Of a stretch of DNA of 64,000 nt, positions 26,500-36,604 are shown piece after piece. The stretch lies in contig NZ_JAHSTV010000006.1 in NCBI RefSeq assembly GCF_019145235.1, positions 372,001 to 436,000 of the forward strand, given 5' to 3'. Each line of letters opens with the position of its first letter. The first letter of the stretch is position 1. The notes below the pieces were generated by a model. That model was given only the letters and a program-made list of their open reading frames with translations. It ran no database searches and was not told the origin of the DNA. The stretch is from Pseudomonas farris (GTDB lineage: Bacteria; Pseudomonadota; Gammaproteobacteria; Pseudomonadales; Pseudomonadaceae). The translations under genes were made by a program, and so were the position numbers.

Positions 26500-26558
26500 A
26501 CCGCTCCTAACTTAAATCGGCGCTGGCAGTCGCGGCGCCCGTACTGGCAGTTTTAACC

Positions 26559-27509
26559 ATGTCTGTGTTCACCCCCCTGGCTCGGCCCGAGCTGGAAACC
26601 TTTCTCGCCCCTTACGGGCTTGGCCGCCTGCTTGATTTCCAGGGGATCGCCGCCGGTAGCGAAAACACCAATTTCTTTATCAGCCTGGAGCAGGGCGAAT
26701 TTGTCCTGACCCTGGTCGAGCGTGGTCCGGTGCAGGAGATGCCGTTCTTCATCGAGCTGCTCGACGTGCTGCACGACGCCAACCTGCCGGTGCCTTATGC
26801 CCTGCGCACCACCGACGGCGTCGCCTTGCGCGAACTGGCCGGCAAACCTGCGCTGCTGCAGCCACGTCTGGCGGGCAAGCACATCAAAGACGCTAACGCG
26901 CAGCATTGCGCTCAGGTCGGCGAGCTGCTGGCTCATCTGCACTTGGCGACCCAGGCCAACATGATCAAACGCAAAACCGATCGCGGCCTGGACTGGATGC
27001 TGGAAGAGGGCACGCAGTTGCTTTCGCATCTGAATGCCGAGCAAAGCGATTTGCTGCAACGGGCGCTGGATGAAATCACACAACAGAAGACGAAAATTCT
27101 GGCGTTGCCGCGAGCCAACATCCACGCGGATCTGTTCCGCGATAACGCGATGTTCGAAGGCACACACCTGACCGGGTTGATCGACTTCTACAACGCCTGC
27201 TCGGGGCCGATGCTCTATGACGTGGCGATTGCCTTGAACGATTGGTGTTCGGACGAGCAAGGGCAGATCGATGGCGCTCGGGCGCGGGCATTGCTGGGGG
27301 CTTATGCCACGTTGCGACCATTTACCGCTGCCGAAGCCGAGCTATGGCCGACTATGCTGCGCGTGGCGTGCGTACGGTTCTGGTTGTCGCGCTTGATCGC
27401 CGCGGAGTCTTTCGCCGGGCAGGACGTGTTGATTCACGATCCGATGGAGTTTCAGCTGCGCTTGGCGCAGCGGCAGAAGGTCAGTACGCCGTTGCCTTTC
27501 GCGCTTTAA
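26559..27509 (+). CDS. thrB: Homoserine kinase ThrB (APH-like type)
   Basis: The 316-residue protein belongs to the homoserine kinase group with an aminoglycoside phosphotransferase fold, not the GHMP type of E. coli. Visible motifs are GSENTNFFI near residue 32, the catalytic loop NIHADLFRDNAMF at about 188 and the metal site GLIDFYNAC at about 205. It phosphorylates homoserine in threonine synthesis. A REP pair follows immediately and separates it from the converging znuA. Confidence 0.93.
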   Translation: MSVFTPLARPELETFLAPYGLGRLLDFQGIAAGSENTNFFISLEQGEFVLTLVERGPVQEMPFFIELLDVLHDANLPVPYALRTTDGVALRELAGKPALLQPRLAGKHIKDANAQHCAQVGELLAHLHLATQANMIKRKTDRGLDWMLEEGTQLLSHLNAEQSDLLQRALDEITQQKTKILALPRANIHADLFRDNAMFEGTHLTGLIDFYNACSGPMLYDVAIALNDWCSDEQGQIDGARARALLGAYATLRPFTAAEAELWPTMLRVACVRFWLSRLIAAESFAGQDVLIHDPMEFQLRLAQRQKVSTPLPFAL

Positions 27510-27511
27510 AT

Positions 27512-27615
27512 TGTGGCGAGGGGGCTTGCCCCCATTGGAGCGCGAAGCGCTCCCCTGCAAACTCATTGAGCGGGGGCTGCTTCGCAGCCCGACGGAGGCA
27601 AGCCCCCTCGCCACA
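27512..27615. repeat. REPIN (gtggcgagggggcttgcccc type)
   Basis: The inverted arms tgtggcgagggggcttgcccc and ggcaagccccctcgccaca enclose two smaller hairpins (gagcgcgaagcgctc; gggctgcttcgcagccc). It is the same family as 2088-2223 and lies between converging thrB and znuA, starting two bases after the thrB stop. Confidence 0.88.
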
Positions 27616-27629
27616 GTTCTGCGGGACGG

Positions 27630-28559
27630 TTACAACGACTCCAGACACCCCGCCAAATCATTCCCCAGCTTTTCCAGCAACTGCTCATACCCCTGAGCGG
27701 TTGCTGGCGTGTAGCCGCCCAGTGCATCCAGTTCCGCCAGTTTCACCGGCAGCCCTGCCACCAGGGTTTCTGCCAGGCGCGGGCGCAGCGGTGGTTCGCT
27801 GAACACGCAGGTCTTGCCGACTTCTTGCAACCGCGTGCGCATCGCTGCCACGTGTTGGGCACCGGGCTGCACTTCGGCTGCGACACTGAACACGCCGGTG
27901 TGCTTGAGGCCGTAAGCGTCTTCGAAGTAATCGAAGGCTTCGTGGAACACGAAGTAAGGTTTGCCCGCGATGCCCGCCAGGCGAGCCTTCAGGCGCAAGT
28001 CCAAAGCATCGAGACGCTCATCGAACGCCTTGAGGTTGCTCTGGTAGCGCGCCGCGTTGGCCGGATCGACAGCACTCAGATCGGTGGCTATTTTGGTGGC
28101 GATCACGCGGGCGTTGATCGGTGACAACCACAAATGCGCATCCAGGTTGCCGGGGCGGTGATCGTGATCATGCTCGTCGGCTTCTTCGGCGTGGGAGTGG
28201 GTATCTTCGGCGAAATGTCGCAGTTTCAGGCCGGGCAAATCCTGCACCGCGATGCTGGGCAGCGTACGACCTGTCAGCACGCGAGGCAGGAAACCTTCCA
28301 TGTCCGGGCCGATCCAGTACACCAGCTCCACCGATTGCACTTTCCGTACGTCGGATGGGCGCAAGGCATAGTTATGCGGCGAAGCGCCGGGCGGCAGCAA
28401 GACTTCCGGAACCGCTATACCGTCCTGTACCGCAGCGGCGATCAGCTGCAGGGGCTTGATGCTGGTGAGGACTTTGACTTCGGCTTGCGCTGAGCCAATC
28501 AGCAGAAAACTTGCGACAAATGCGACAAAGATAGAAAAAAGTCGGGACACGATGACCAC
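27630..28559 (-). CDS. znuA: Zinc ABC transporter substrate-binding protein ZnuA
   Basis: The 309-residue precursor has a signal peptide ending AQA (about residue 26). Zinc ligands of the cluster A-I family are visible: His in GASPHNYAL, a His/Asp-rich mobile loop at about residues 120-137 (THSHAEEADEHDHDH), His in NLDAHLWLSP and His in FVFHEAFDYF. It captures zinc in the periplasm for ZnuBC. It is divergent from zur-znuCB across only 56 bases, so one Zur site can control both directions. Confidence 0.95.
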   Translation of the reverse strand: MVIVSRLFSIFVAFVASFLLIGSAQAEVKVLTSIKPLQLIAAAVQDGIAVPEVLLPPGASPHNYALRPSDVRKVQSVELVYWIGPDMEGFLPRVLTGRTLPSIAVQDLPGLKLRHFAEDTHSHAEEADEHDHDHRPGNLDAHLWLSPINARVIATKIATDLSAVDPANAARYQSNLKAFDERLDALDLRLKARLAGIAGKPYFVFHEAFDYFEDAYGLKHTGVFSVAAEVQPGAQHVAAMRTRLQEVGKTCVFSEPPLRPRLAETLVAGLPVKLAELDALGGYTPATAQGYEQLLEKLGNDLAGCLESL

Positions 28560-28577
28560 TCGAAGAGGCGAGAACGG

Positions 28578-28590
28578 GTAACATAATAAC
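28578..28590. promoter_or_regulatory. Possible Zur box between znuA and zur
   Basis: GTAACATAATAAC lies in the 56-base divergent gap and loosely fits the AT-rich Zur dyad GTTATAnTATAAC. Symmetry is imperfect. The position is what one expects from znu clusters, but the exact boundaries are a guess. Confidence 0.45.
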
Positions 28591-28615
28591 GTCTCTCACA
28601 AAACTCGTCGCGCTC

Positions 28616-29098
28616 ATGCCTAAAACACCGATTGCCAGCCGTCCCCACGACCACTCTCATTGCGTTCATAGCGCACTGTCTGAGGCCGATGCCTTGTGCG
28701 CACGTCAGGGGCTGCGCCTGACCGCTTTGCGTCGGCGGGTGCTGGAACTGGTATGGCAAAGCCACAAACCGTTGGGTGCCTATGACATTCTGGCGGTGCT
28801 CAGTGAGCAGGACGGCCGCCGGGCCGCGCCGCCGACCGTGTACCGCGCGCTGGATTTCCTGCTGGAAAACGGCCTGGTACACCGCATCTCTTCGCTGAAC
28901 GCCTTCGTCGGCTGCAATCACCCGGAACACGCTCACCAGGGCCAGTTCCTGATCTGCCGTGAATGCCACGCCGCGATCGAGCTCGAACAGAAATCCATCA
29001 GCGACGCGATCATCAATAGCGCAAAAGATGTCGGATTTATCGTCGAGGCACAGACCGTTGAAGTAATCGGTCTCTGCTCGGGTTGCCAGGGGGCTTGA
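28616..29098 (+). CDS. zur: Zinc uptake regulator Zur (Np20), Fur family
   Basis: The 160-residue protein has a His-rich N-terminus (PHDHSHCVH), a winged helix (about 35-95, [12 protein letters not shown] as recognition part) and a zinc-binding half with Cys pairs CRECH and CSGCQ plus the HPEHAHQG histidines. With zinc bound it represses znu genes. It heads the zur-znuC-znuB operon; its TGA overlaps the ATG of znuC by one base. Confidence 0.94.
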   Translation: MPKTPIASRPHDHSHCVHSALSEADALCARQGLRLTALRRRVLELVWQSHKPLGAYDILAVLSEQDGRRAAPPTVYRALDFLLENGLVHRISSLNAFVGCNHPEHAHQGQFLICRECHAAIELEQKSISDAIINSAKDVGFIVEAQTVEVIGLCSGCQGA

Positions 29099-29883
29099 TG
29101 AGCAACGCGCTGATTCGCCTCGAGCAGGTGGCTGTCACCTTTGCCGGGCAAAACGTGCTGGACAACATCGAGCTGAGCGTCGAACCGGGGCAGATCGTCA
29201 CTTTGATCGGCCCCAACGGTGCCGGCAAAACCACGCTGGTGCGCGCGGTGCTCGGCCTGTTGAAACCGGACAGTGGCAGCGTGTGGCGCAAGCCGAAGTT
29301 GCGCGTCGGTTACATGCCGCAAAAACTCCATGTCGATCCGACCCTGCCGCTTTCGGTGCTGCGCTTCTTGCGTTTGGTCCCGGGCGTGGACCGCGCTCGG
29401 GCGTTGGCCGCCCTCAAGGAAGTCGGCGCCGAACAAGTCATCGACAGCCCCGTTCAAAGTGTTTCCGGTGGCGAAATGCAGCGAGTGCTGCTGGCGCGAG
29501 CATTACTGCGCGAGCCGGAACTGCTGGTGCTTGATGAGCCGGTGCAAGGCGTCGACGTGGCTGGTCAAGCCGAGCTCTACAGCCTGATTACACGCTTGCG
29601 CGACCGTCATGGTTGCGGCGTTTTGATGGTCTCTCACGATTTGCATCTGGTGATGAGCACCACCGACCAGGTGGTGTGCCTGAATCGTCACGTCTGCTGC
29701 TCCGGGCATCCCGAGCAGGTCAGCGGCGATCCGGCATTCGTCGAGTTGTTCGGAAAAAACGCACAAAGCCTGGCGATTTATCACCACCATCACGACCACG
29801 CTCACGACCTGCATGGCTCGGTGGTCAGCGCGGCCCCGTCGGCCCCTACCCACGTTCATGGAGATAGCTGTAAGCATGGCTGA
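29098..29883 (+). CDS. znuC: Zinc ABC transporter ATP-binding protein ZnuC
   Basis: The start at ATG 29098 (TGATG overlap with zur) gives 261 residues. Walker A is GPNGAGKTT (about 40-48), the signature is SGGEMQRV, Walker B is [12 protein letters not shown] and the H-loop is VSHDLH. A His-rich C-terminus ([13 protein letters not shown]) is usual in ZnuC and may sense zinc. The gene overlaps znuB by eight bases. Confidence 0.95.
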   Translation: MSNALIRLEQVAVTFAGQNVLDNIELSVEPGQIVTLIGPNGAGKTTLVRAVLGLLKPDSGSVWRKPKLRVGYMPQKLHVDPTLPLSVLRFLRLVPGVDRARALAALKEVGAEQVIDSPVQSVSGGEMQRVLLARALLREPELLVLDEPVQGVDVAGQAELYSLITRLRDRHGCGVLMVSHDLHLVMSTTDQVVCLNRHVCCSGHPEQVSGDPAFVELFGKNAQSLAIYHHHHDHAHDLHGSVVSAAPSAPTHVHGDSCKHG

Positions 29884-30664
29884 TTTTCTGCTCTTCGCCC
29901 TGCTTGCAGGTCTGGCCCTGGCGCTGGTCGCGGGCCCGTTGGGTTCGTTTGTGGTCTGGCGCCGCATGGCCTATTTCGGCGACACCTTGTCCCACGCGGC
30001 GCTACTCGGCGTGGCGCTGGGTTTTCTGCTGGATGTCAGCCCGACCGTTGCGGTCACCGTAGGCTGCTTGTTGCTGGCGGTGTTGCTGGTGACGTTGCAA
30101 CAACGCCAGCCACTGGCGTCCGACACGCTTTTGGGAATTCTCGCACCGAGCACGCTCTCTCTGGGGCTGGTGGTACTAAGCTTCATGCATGAAGTGCGGA
30201 TCGACCTGATGGCCTATCTGTTCGGCGACTTGCTGGCGATCAGCCCGACCGATCTGGCCTGGATTCTCGGCGGTAGCGCGGCGGTGCTGGTATTGCTGGT
30301 CACGCTGTGGCGACCCTTGTTGGCGATCACGGTGCACGAAGAGCTGGCCAAAGTGGAAGGTTTGCCCGTCGCGTCGTTGCGCCTGGCGCTGATGTTGCTG
30401 ATCGCGGTGGTGATCGCAGTGGCGATGAAAATCGTCGGTGTGTTGCTGATTACTTCGTTACTGATTATTCCGGCGGCTGCGGCACAGCGTCACGCCCGTT
30501 CGCCGGAGCAGATGGCACTGGGCGCGAGCCTGCTGGGCATGCTCGCGGTGTGTGGCGGGCTGGCATTGTCCTGGTTCAAGGACACCCCGGCCGGCCCGTC
30601 GATTGTAGTGACGGCCGCCGCGCTGTTTCTGCTGAGTTTTGTCCTGCCCCGTCGAGGGGTGTAG
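29876..30664 (+). CDS. znuB: Zinc ABC transporter permease ZnuB
   Basis: A 262-residue integral membrane protein with about eight helices, of the ABC-3 permease family. It contains the early segment [20 protein letters not shown] and the later [15 protein letters not shown]. The start ATG 29876 lies inside the end of znuC, and upstream in-frame ATGs fall deeper in znuC. It forms the channel for zinc import with ZnuA and ZnuC. Confidence 0.94.
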   Translation: MADFLLFALLAGLALALVAGPLGSFVVWRRMAYFGDTLSHAALLGVALGFLLDVSPTVAVTVGCLLLAVLLVTLQQRQPLASDTLLGILAPSTLSLGLVVLSFMHEVRIDLMAYLFGDLLAISPTDLAWILGGSAAVLVLLVTLWRPLLAITVHEELAKVEGLPVASLRLALMLLIAVVIAVAMKIVGVLLITSLLIIPAAAAQRHARSPEQMALGASLLGMLAVCGGLALSWFKDTPAGPSIVVTAAALFLLSFVLPRRGV

Positions 30665-30701
30665 ACTTGCTCGTTTTTTGCGCAAATAGAGAGTCGCAGG
30701 A

Positions 30702-31418
30702 ATGAAGCTGTTCGCCTCCCGTTATCTGCTCCTTGTCGCATTTTCGCTGCTGCTGGGCGCTTGCCAAAGCACGCCACCGGCGGCCACCGAGGCCCCCGAT
30801 GCGCGGGCCACGGCTATCGCACAGCTGGAACAAAGCCTGGCCAGCAGCGAACTGGCCACCGCCGAAGGGCAATTGGCGGCCTTGCAGGCCGAGTCGCCCA
30901 ACGATCAATCCCTCGAGCAGTACCAGCGGCAACTGGCCGAAGCTTATTTGCTGCGCAGCCGGATCGTGTTGCAAAAAGGTGATGTGAATGCAGCAGCCAC
31001 CGCCCTCAGCCGTGCCCGGGTGTTGATGCCCAAGGCCCCGGCGCTGACCGGTGGCGTCAACAGCGCCATTGTCCATGCGCGCAAGGCTGAACTGGATAAA
31101 GCCGAAGCGGCTCTCAAGGCTGCCGAAGCCAAACCTCAGGCTAAAGTCATCGACCCGACGGCTGAAAGCACTACGGTGGCGTTGAATCTCACCGATATGA
31201 GCAAGCTTCGTCGTCAACTGGATGCCATTGCCGCCGACGTGGTGAATTATCAGTGCGATGTGAGCATTCAGGCGCCGCGCACCCAGGATTACCCATGGCT
31301 GGCCACGCTGCTGACCAAACGGGTGAAGAAGCTGGATTCGGAGTTTGATCTGAAGCTGGAAAAGCAGATTTTGCGCAACATTCCGGCGCAGATGGTTTTG
31401 AGTCCGCGCAAGCCTTAA
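30702..31418 (+). CDS. PA5502-like lipoprotein of unknown function
   Basis: The 238-residue protein has a lipoprotein signal ending LLLGAC (Cys20). A region rich in Ala, Gln and Glu follows that could form TPR-like helical hairpins (about 35-160), then a C-terminal segment with YQCDVSIQAP. The function is unknown; the same gene follows znuB in other pseudomonads. It starts 37 bases after znuB and may share its transcript, which would place it under zinc control, but this is inference. Confidence 0.72.
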   Translation: MKLFASRYLLLVAFSLLLGACQSTPPAATEAPDARATAIAQLEQSLASSELATAEGQLAALQAESPNDQSLEQYQRQLAEAYLLRSRIVLQKGDVNAAATALSRARVLMPKAPALTGGVNSAIVHARKAELDKAEAALKAAEAKPQAKVIDPTAESTTVALNLTDMSKLRRQLDAIAADVVNYQCDVSIQAPRTQDYPWLATLLTKRVKKLDSEFDLKLEKQILRNIPAQMVLSPRKP

Positions 31419-31427
31419 AAGCTTGCA

Positions 31428-31489
31428 GGCAAGCCTCGCTCCTACAGGGTTTACGCTGCATCTGTAGGAGCAAGGCTTGCCCGCGAAGG
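31428..31489. repeat. REP pair (tgtaggagcaaggcttgcc type)
   Basis: Inverted arms ggcaagcctcgctcctaca (31428-31446) and tgtaggagcaaggcttgcc (31463-31481) surround a 16-base centre. It lies between the converging lipoprotein gene and katE and can serve as a two-way terminator. Confidence 0.85.
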
Positions 31490-31513
31490 CGTCCTCCTAT
31501 TCGATAAAAATCC

Positions 31514-33652
31514 TTAAGCCGGAACCGCCTTGGCCTTAGGCTCCCTATCCCACACCCGATGCTGACCGATCGCGGCAAAAAACGCCTTGAACAGCTTGGC
31601 ATCGTTACCCACGATCAGCCCCGCATCAGCCTCCAGCTTCAACACATCCAACAACTGCCTGGCCTCGCTATGCAGCGCAATCGCTTTCAAGTGCTTATAG
31701 GCCTCCAGCAGATAATGCAGCGCTACACCATCGGTACTCAGCGCCTTGATCGACGCCGCGCCACCCGGCACGAACACAGCGTCGAACGCTACAGAAGGCA
31801 AACCTTCCATCGACGCATCCACCGGCAGCGCTTTGCCATCGGCGGTTGTCACGGGGGCTGAGGTCGGTCCGAGCAGTTTGGCGTGCGCGCCTTCGGCCAT
31901 CAGAGCCTTCTTCATCGCATCAATCGCCGCACCATCCACCCCGTTGGCCGCCAGAATGGCCACTTTTCGGGTTTTGATATCTCCCGACAGCAAGTTGGCC
32001 TGGCTCAGGGCGGGGGAGTGGTCGAGTGACGTTTTACGCACCTCGACCGTTCCGGCCTTCGGTACCGGCAAGCCCAGGTTCTGCGCCACGCGTTTAGCCA
32101 GTTCCAGATCGATATTGGCCAGGATCTCATTCACCTGCCGCGCACGAATAAATTCGCGTTCGACCTTGCCTAACTCGAAGCTGTAGGCCGCGATGATGTG
32201 TTCCTGTTCGTGCTTGCTCATGCTGTGGAAGAACAACCGCGCCTGAGAGAAGTGGTCGGCGAACGACTCGCTGCGCTGACGGATTTTCGCAGCGTCGATA
32301 CGCTCCGGATAAGTCTCGAAGCCGCCGTCCTGCGCTGCCGGTGGGGTTTCCTTCGGCCAGCCGCTGTCGATAGAGTTCGGCTCGTAGGAGGCGCGTCCCT
32401 TGTCGATGGTGGTGCGGTGTTGGGCATCCCGTTGACCGTTGTGGAATGGTGACACCGGACGGTTGATCGGGATCTCGTGGAAGTTCGGCCCACCGAGTCG
32501 GCTGATCTGCGTATCGGTGTAGGAAAACAACCGCCCTTGCAGCAAAGGATCATTGGAGAAGTCGATTCCCGGCACGATATGCCCGGGGCAGAAGGCAACC
32601 TGCTCGGTCTCGGCGAAGAAATTGTCCGGGTTGCGGTTGAGCACCATCTTGCCCAGCGGAGTGATAGGGACGAGTTCCTCGGGAATGATTTTGGTCGGAT
32701 CGAGAAGGTCGAAATCGAAGGCATGTTCGTTTTCCTCCTCGATAACCTGTACGCCCAACTCCCATTCCGGGTAGTCCCCTGTCTCGATGGACTCCCAGAG
32801 ATCACGACGGTGGAAGTCGGTGTCTTTACCGGCGAGCTTCTGGGCCTCATCCCACACCAGCGAGCAGGTGCCGGCGGCGGGGCGCCAGTGGAATTTGACG
32901 AAGCGCGCCTTGCCTTCGGCATTGATCATGCGAAACGTGTGCACGCCGAAGCCTTGCATGGTGCGCAGGCTTTTGGGGATCGCCCGGTCAGACATGGTCC
33001 ACATCACCATGTGCGCGGATTCCGGCACCAGAGAAACAAAATCCCAGAAAGTATCGTGGGCCGAACCGCCGGTAGGAATTTCGTTGTGGGGCTCGGGTTT
33101 TACCGCATGTACGAAGTCAGGAAACTTGATCGCATCCTGAATGAAGAACACCGGCATGTTGTTGCCCACCAGATCAAAGTTGCCTTCGTCGGTGAAAAAC
33201 TTCACCGCGAAACCTCGTACGTCCCGCACGGTATCGCCTGACCCGCGTGGGCCCTGCACCGTGGAAAAGCGCACAAAAACCGGCGTTTTTTGGCTTGGGT
33301 CTTGTAGGAACCCGGCCTTGGTCAGTACGGAATGGGTTTCGTATGGCTGGAAGTAACCATGGGCGCCGGTACCACGGGCATGGACGATGCGCTCGGGAAT
33401 GCGTTCATGGTCAAAGTGCGTGATCTTTTCACGCATGATGAAGTCTTCCAGCAACGACGGCCCGCGAGCGCCGGCCTTCAACGTGTTCTGATTGTCCGCG
33501 ACCTTCACGCCCTGGTTGGTGCGCAAGGCCTGTTCGGTGGCATCGGAGCGAAATTTTTCCAGGCTGTCGAGCTTGGCGTTGGTGTTGCCGCGGTCCAGGG
33601 TATCGGTCCCGGCCAGTGCGCTTTTAGGGGCGGCAGGCTTTTTAGTACTCAT
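31514..33652 (-). CDS. katE: Catalase HPII (KatE), large-subunit type
   Basis: The start at ATG 33652 ([13 protein letters not shown]) gives 712 residues, a large-subunit clade 2 catalase. The catalytic His91 (RIVHARG) and Asn164 (LVGNN) have the same spacing as His128/Asn201 of E. coli HPII. A flavodoxin-like GATase1 domain occupies about residues 545-705 ([23 protein letters not shown]). It breaks down hydrogen peroxide, mainly in stationary phase in relatives. It faces away from metN; a 13-base perfect palindrome lies upstream at 33743-33755. Confidence 0.95.
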   Translation of the reverse strand: MSTKKPAAPKSALAGTDTLDRGNTNAKLDSLEKFRSDATEQALRTNQGVKVADNQNTLKAGARGPSLLEDFIMREKITHFDHERIPERIVHARGTGAHGYFQPYETHSVLTKAGFLQDPSQKTPVFVRFSTVQGPRGSGDTVRDVRGFAVKFFTDEGNFDLVGNNMPVFFIQDAIKFPDFVHAVKPEPHNEIPTGGSAHDTFWDFVSLVPESAHMVMWTMSDRAIPKSLRTMQGFGVHTFRMINAEGKARFVKFHWRPAAGTCSLVWDEAQKLAGKDTDFHRRDLWESIETGDYPEWELGVQVIEEENEHAFDFDLLDPTKIIPEELVPITPLGKMVLNRNPDNFFAETEQVAFCPGHIVPGIDFSNDPLLQGRLFSYTDTQISRLGGPNFHEIPINRPVSPFHNGQRDAQHRTTIDKGRASYEPNSIDSGWPKETPPAAQDGGFETYPERIDAAKIRQRSESFADHFSQARLFFHSMSKHEQEHIIAAYSFELGKVEREFIRARQVNEILANIDLELAKRVAQNLGLPVPKAGTVEVRKTSLDHSPALSQANLLSGDIKTRKVAILAANGVDGAAIDAMKKALMAEGAHAKLLGPTSAPVTTADGKALPVDASMEGLPSVAFDAVFVPGGAASIKALSTDGVALHYLLEAYKHLKAIALHSEARQLLDVLKLEADAGLIVGNDAKLFKAFFAAIGQHRVWDREPKAKAVPA

Positions 33653-33742
33653 CAGACGTAAACTCCTCGTTGCGATTCCCGTCGGGCCAAGGGTTGTGAG
33701 GCATTGCCCAGACACGGTATCCAGGCATTCTCGAGTTGCTTA

Positions 33743-33755
33743 ATCAGTGACTGAT
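33743..33755. promoter_or_regulatory. Perfect palindrome ATCAGTGACTGAT upstream of katE
   Basis: Six-base arms around one central base, 91 bases before the katE start and 162 before metN. The size fits a dimeric regulator site. No regulator is recognised. Confidence 0.3.
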
Positions 33756-33916
33756 GAGGAGTTGGCGCCGTTCCTTTTTTCTGACCTTTGATCGCGTTAT
33801 TGCCAAATCGCTGGGTGAATGCGAAATAAATGCTAAGAACCTCTATACGGACAGGCTAAAATGCGCGCCCGGCTAACCGCTGATCCTTTTCTAACGCGCC
33901 CCACAAGGTTCGCTAC

Positions 33917-34924
33917 GTGATCGAGTTTCAAAACGTCCACAAAACTTACCGCGTCGCCGGTAAGGATATTCCCGCCCTGCATCCGACCAGTCTGACGATT
34001 GAGAATGGTCAGGTCTTTGGCCTGATCGGCCATTCCGGCGCGGGAAAAAGTACCCTGCTGCGTCTGATCAATCGCCTGGAAAACTCCAGTGGCGGCAAGA
34101 TCATTGTCGATGGCGAAGAAGTCACCGCGCTGGATGCCAATAGCCTGCGGCGTTTCCGTCAGCAGGTCGGGATGATTTTCCAGCACTTCAACCTGCTGGC
34201 ATCCAAAACCGTGGCCGACAATGTCGCGCTGCCGCTGACCCTCGCTGGTAAACTGTCCCGTAGCGAAATCGACCGGCGTGTGGCGGAGTTGTTGGCGCGG
34301 GTCGGCCTGTCTGACCATGCGAAAAAGTACCCGGCGCAATTGTCCGGTGGTCAGAAGCAGCGTGTCGGCATCGCTCGAGCCCTGGCAACCAAACCGAAAA
34401 TCCTGCTGTGCGATGAAGCCACCAGTGCCCTGGACCCGCAAACCACGGCGTCGGTCCTGCAACTGCTGGCCGAGATCAATCGCGAGCTGAAACTGACCAT
34501 CGTCTTGATCACCCACGAAATGGATGTGATCCGTCGGGTCTGCGATCAGGTGGCAGTGATGGATGCCGGCAAGATCGTCGAGCAAGGTTCGGTGGCCGAG
34601 GTGTTCCTGCATCCCAAGCACCCGACCACCAAGCGCTTCGTGCAGGAAGACGAGCAGATCGATGAAAGCGAACAGCGCGATGACTTCGCTCACGTACCGG
34701 GGCGCATCGTGCGTCTGACCTTCCAGGGCGAAGCGACCTACGCGCCGTTGCTGGGTACCGTCGCCCGGGAAACGGGGGTGGACTACAGCATCCTGGCCGG
34801 CCGTATCGATCGCATCAAAGACGTCCCTTACGGGCAATTGACCCTGGCCGTCACCGGTGGCGACATGGAAGCGGCGTTTGCTCACTTCACCGCAGCCGAC
34901 GTCCACATGGAGGTGCTGCGCTGA
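33917..34924 (+). CDS. metN: D,L-methionine ABC transporter ATP-binding protein MetN
   Basis: The 335-residue ATPase starts at GTG 33917. Motifs: Walker [10 protein letters not shown] (about 36-44), signature [12 protein letters not shown], Walker [14 protein letters not shown] and H-loop ITHEMD. A C-terminal NIL regulatory domain (about 260-335) binds methionine and inhibits uptake when the cell is full. It overlaps metI by one base (TGATG). Confidence 0.95.
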   Translation: MIEFQNVHKTYRVAGKDIPALHPTSLTIENGQVFGLIGHSGAGKSTLLRLINRLENSSGGKIIVDGEEVTALDANSLRRFRQQVGMIFQHFNLLASKTVADNVALPLTLAGKLSRSEIDRRVAELLARVGLSDHAKKYPAQLSGGQKQRVGIARALATKPKILLCDEATSALDPQTTASVLQLLAEINRELKLTIVLITHEMDVIRRVCDQVAVMDAGKIVEQGSVAEVFLHPKHPTTKRFVQEDEQIDESEQRDDFAHVPGRIVRLTFQGEATYAPLLGTVARETGVDYSILAGRIDRIKDVPYGQLTLAVTGGDMEAAFAHFTAADVHMEVLR

Positions 34925-35598
34925 TGGAAGTCCTGATGAGTTTCTTTTCCAATATCGACTGGTACGAAATCTGGCTGGCCACCTGCGACACCCTGCTGAT
35001 GCTCGGCGGTTCGCTGTTGTTCACCGTGCTTTTGGGATTGCCGCTGGGCGTGCTGTTGTTCCTGTGCAGCCCGCGCCAATTGCTGGAAGCCAAAGGCGTC
35101 TACGCGATGCTGTCGCTGGTGGTGAACATTCTGCGTTCGCTGCCATTCATCATTTTGCTGATCGTGATGATTCCGTTCACCGTGTTGATCACGGGCACCT
35201 CCCTGGGTGTCGCCGGTGCGATTCCACCGCTGGTGGTGGGTGCCACGCCGTTCTTCGCGCGACTGGTGGAAACCGCCCTGCGTGAAGTGGATCGCGGCAT
35301 CATTGAGGCGACCCAGGCCATGGGCGCGACGACACGTCAGATCATCATCAATGCCTTGCTGCCGGAAGCCCGCCCGGGCATCTTCGCGGCGATTACGGTG
35401 ACAGCGATTACACTGGTGTCCTACACGGCAATGGCCGGTGTGGTCGGCGCTGGCGGCCTGGGCGACCTGGCGATCCGTTTCGGTTACCAGCGTTTCCAGA
35501 CGGATGTGATGGTTGTGACGGTGGTATTGCTGCTGATGCTGGTTCAAGTGCTGCAAACCGTTGGCGACAAATTGGTTGTCCACTTCTCACGTAAATAA
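34924..35598 (+). CDS. metI: Methionine ABC transporter permease MetI
   Basis: A 224-residue inner-membrane protein with five helices and the EAA loop VETALREVDRGIIEATQAMG that docks onto MetN. A second ATG four codons later is also possible. Both P. fluorescens-group and E. coli MetI have this length range. It forms the channel of the MetNIQ system. Confidence 0.94.
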   Translation: MEVLMSFFSNIDWYEIWLATCDTLLMLGGSLLFTVLLGLPLGVLLFLCSPRQLLEAKGVYAMLSLVVNILRSLPFIILLIVMIPFTVLITGTSLGVAGAIPPLVVGATPFFARLVETALREVDRGIIEATQAMGATTRQIIINALLPEARPGIFAAITVTAITLVSYTAMAGVVGAGGLGDLAIRFGYQRFQTDVMVVTVVLLLMLVQVLQTVGDKLVVHFSRK

Positions 35599-35658
35599 GT
35601 CATGAGCCGGCCATTCGCTGGCAGGCGCCAAACGGGCGCCTCACAAGGAGTTAGCTGA

Positions 35659-36432
35659 ATGAAAAAACTACTCGTCGCGTTCGCTGCCGTTGCAGCCTTT
35701 TCCGCACACGCTGCCGACACCCTGACCGTCGCGGCCACCCCGGTGCCTCATGCGGAAATCCTCGAGTTTGTTAAACCGGCCCTGGCCAAAGAAGGTGTGA
35801 ACCTGAACGTCAAGGTGTTCACCGACTACATCCAGCCGAACGTGCAGGTGGCCGAGAAGCGTCTGGACGCCAACTTCTTCCAGCACCAGCCGTACCTGGA
35901 TGAGTTCAACAAAGCCAAGGGCACTAACCTTGTCAGCGTTGCCGGTGTGCACCTGGAGCCGCTGGGCGCTTACTCCAGCAAGTACAAAGCGCTGACTGAG
36001 CTGCCGGGCGGCGCCAACGTGGTGATCCCGAACGATGCCACCAACGGTGGTCGTGCGCTGTTGCTGCTGGCGAAGGCTGGCCTGATCAAGTTGAAGGATT
36101 CGAACAACATCCTGTCAACCGTGAAGGACATCACCGAGAACACCAAGGACCTGAAATTCCGTGAACTGGAAGCCGCGACCATCCCGCGCGTGCTGACTCA
36201 GGTCGACCTGGCGCTGATCAACACTAACTACGCGCTGGAAGCCAAGCTCGATCCGTCCAAGGATGCGCTGGTCATCGAAGGCAGCGACTCGCCGTACGTG
36301 AACATCCTCGTTGCCCGTCCGGACGACAAGGACAGCGCTGCGATGCAGAAACTGGTTGCTGCCCTGCACAGCCCGGAAGTGAAAGCCTTCATTCTCGAGA
36401 AGTACAAAGGCGCGGTATTGCCGGCGTTCTGA
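35659..36432 (+). CDS. metQ: Methionine-binding protein MetQ
   Basis: The 257-residue precursor has a signal peptide cut after AHA (about residue 19) and the NlpA/MetQ fold (ATPVPHAEIL, FQHQPYLDEFN, YTLE-type ligand site in INTNYALEA). Unlike E. coli MetQ it has no lipobox cysteine, so it should be a free periplasmic protein. It delivers methionine to MetNI. A clear terminator follows. Confidence 0.94.
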   Translation: MKKLLVAFAAVAAFSAHAADTLTVAATPVPHAEILEFVKPALAKEGVNLNVKVFTDYIQPNVQVAEKRLDANFFQHQPYLDEFNKAKGTNLVSVAGVHLEPLGAYSSKYKALTELPGGANVVIPNDATNGGRALLLLAKAGLIKLKDSNNILSTVKDITENTKDLKFRELEAATIPRVLTQVDLALINTNYALEAKLDPSKDALVIEGSDSPYVNILVARPDDKDSAAMQKLVAALHSPEVKAFILEKYKGAVLPAF

Positions 36433-36448
36433 TCAGCTGATGTAAACG

Positions 36449-36482
36449 AAAAAAGGGGCGCAATCACTGCGCCCCTTTTTTG
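36449..36482 (+). terminator. Rho-independent terminator after metQ
   Basis: aaaaggggcgc-aatcact-gcgcccctttttt: an eight-base GC-rich stem within A and T runs, 17 bases after the metQ stop. It can act in both directions. Confidence 0.92.
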
Positions 36483-36500
36483 TGTCTGAAACACCGTACC

Positions 36501-36590
36501 TGTGGGAGCGGGCTTGCTCGCGAAAGCGGTGTAACAGTCAACATTGATGTTGGATGTTATGGCCTCTTCGCGAGCAAGCCCGCTCCCACA
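36501..36590. repeat. REPIN (gtgggagcgggcttgctcgcg type)
   Basis: Complete inverted arms tgtgggagcgggcttgctcg and cgagcaagcccgctcccaca around a 45-base centre, which resembles the centre of the element at 6894-6998. It lies between converging metQ and the SCO gene. Confidence 0.9.
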
Positions 36591-36604
36591 GGGTATTGTG
36601 TTGG

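Noticed and set aside
31428..31489. REP pairs as remnants of insertion sequences or CRISPR repeats
   Set aside because: No transposase gene or target duplication is near, the copies are dispersed, and no regular spacer array is present.
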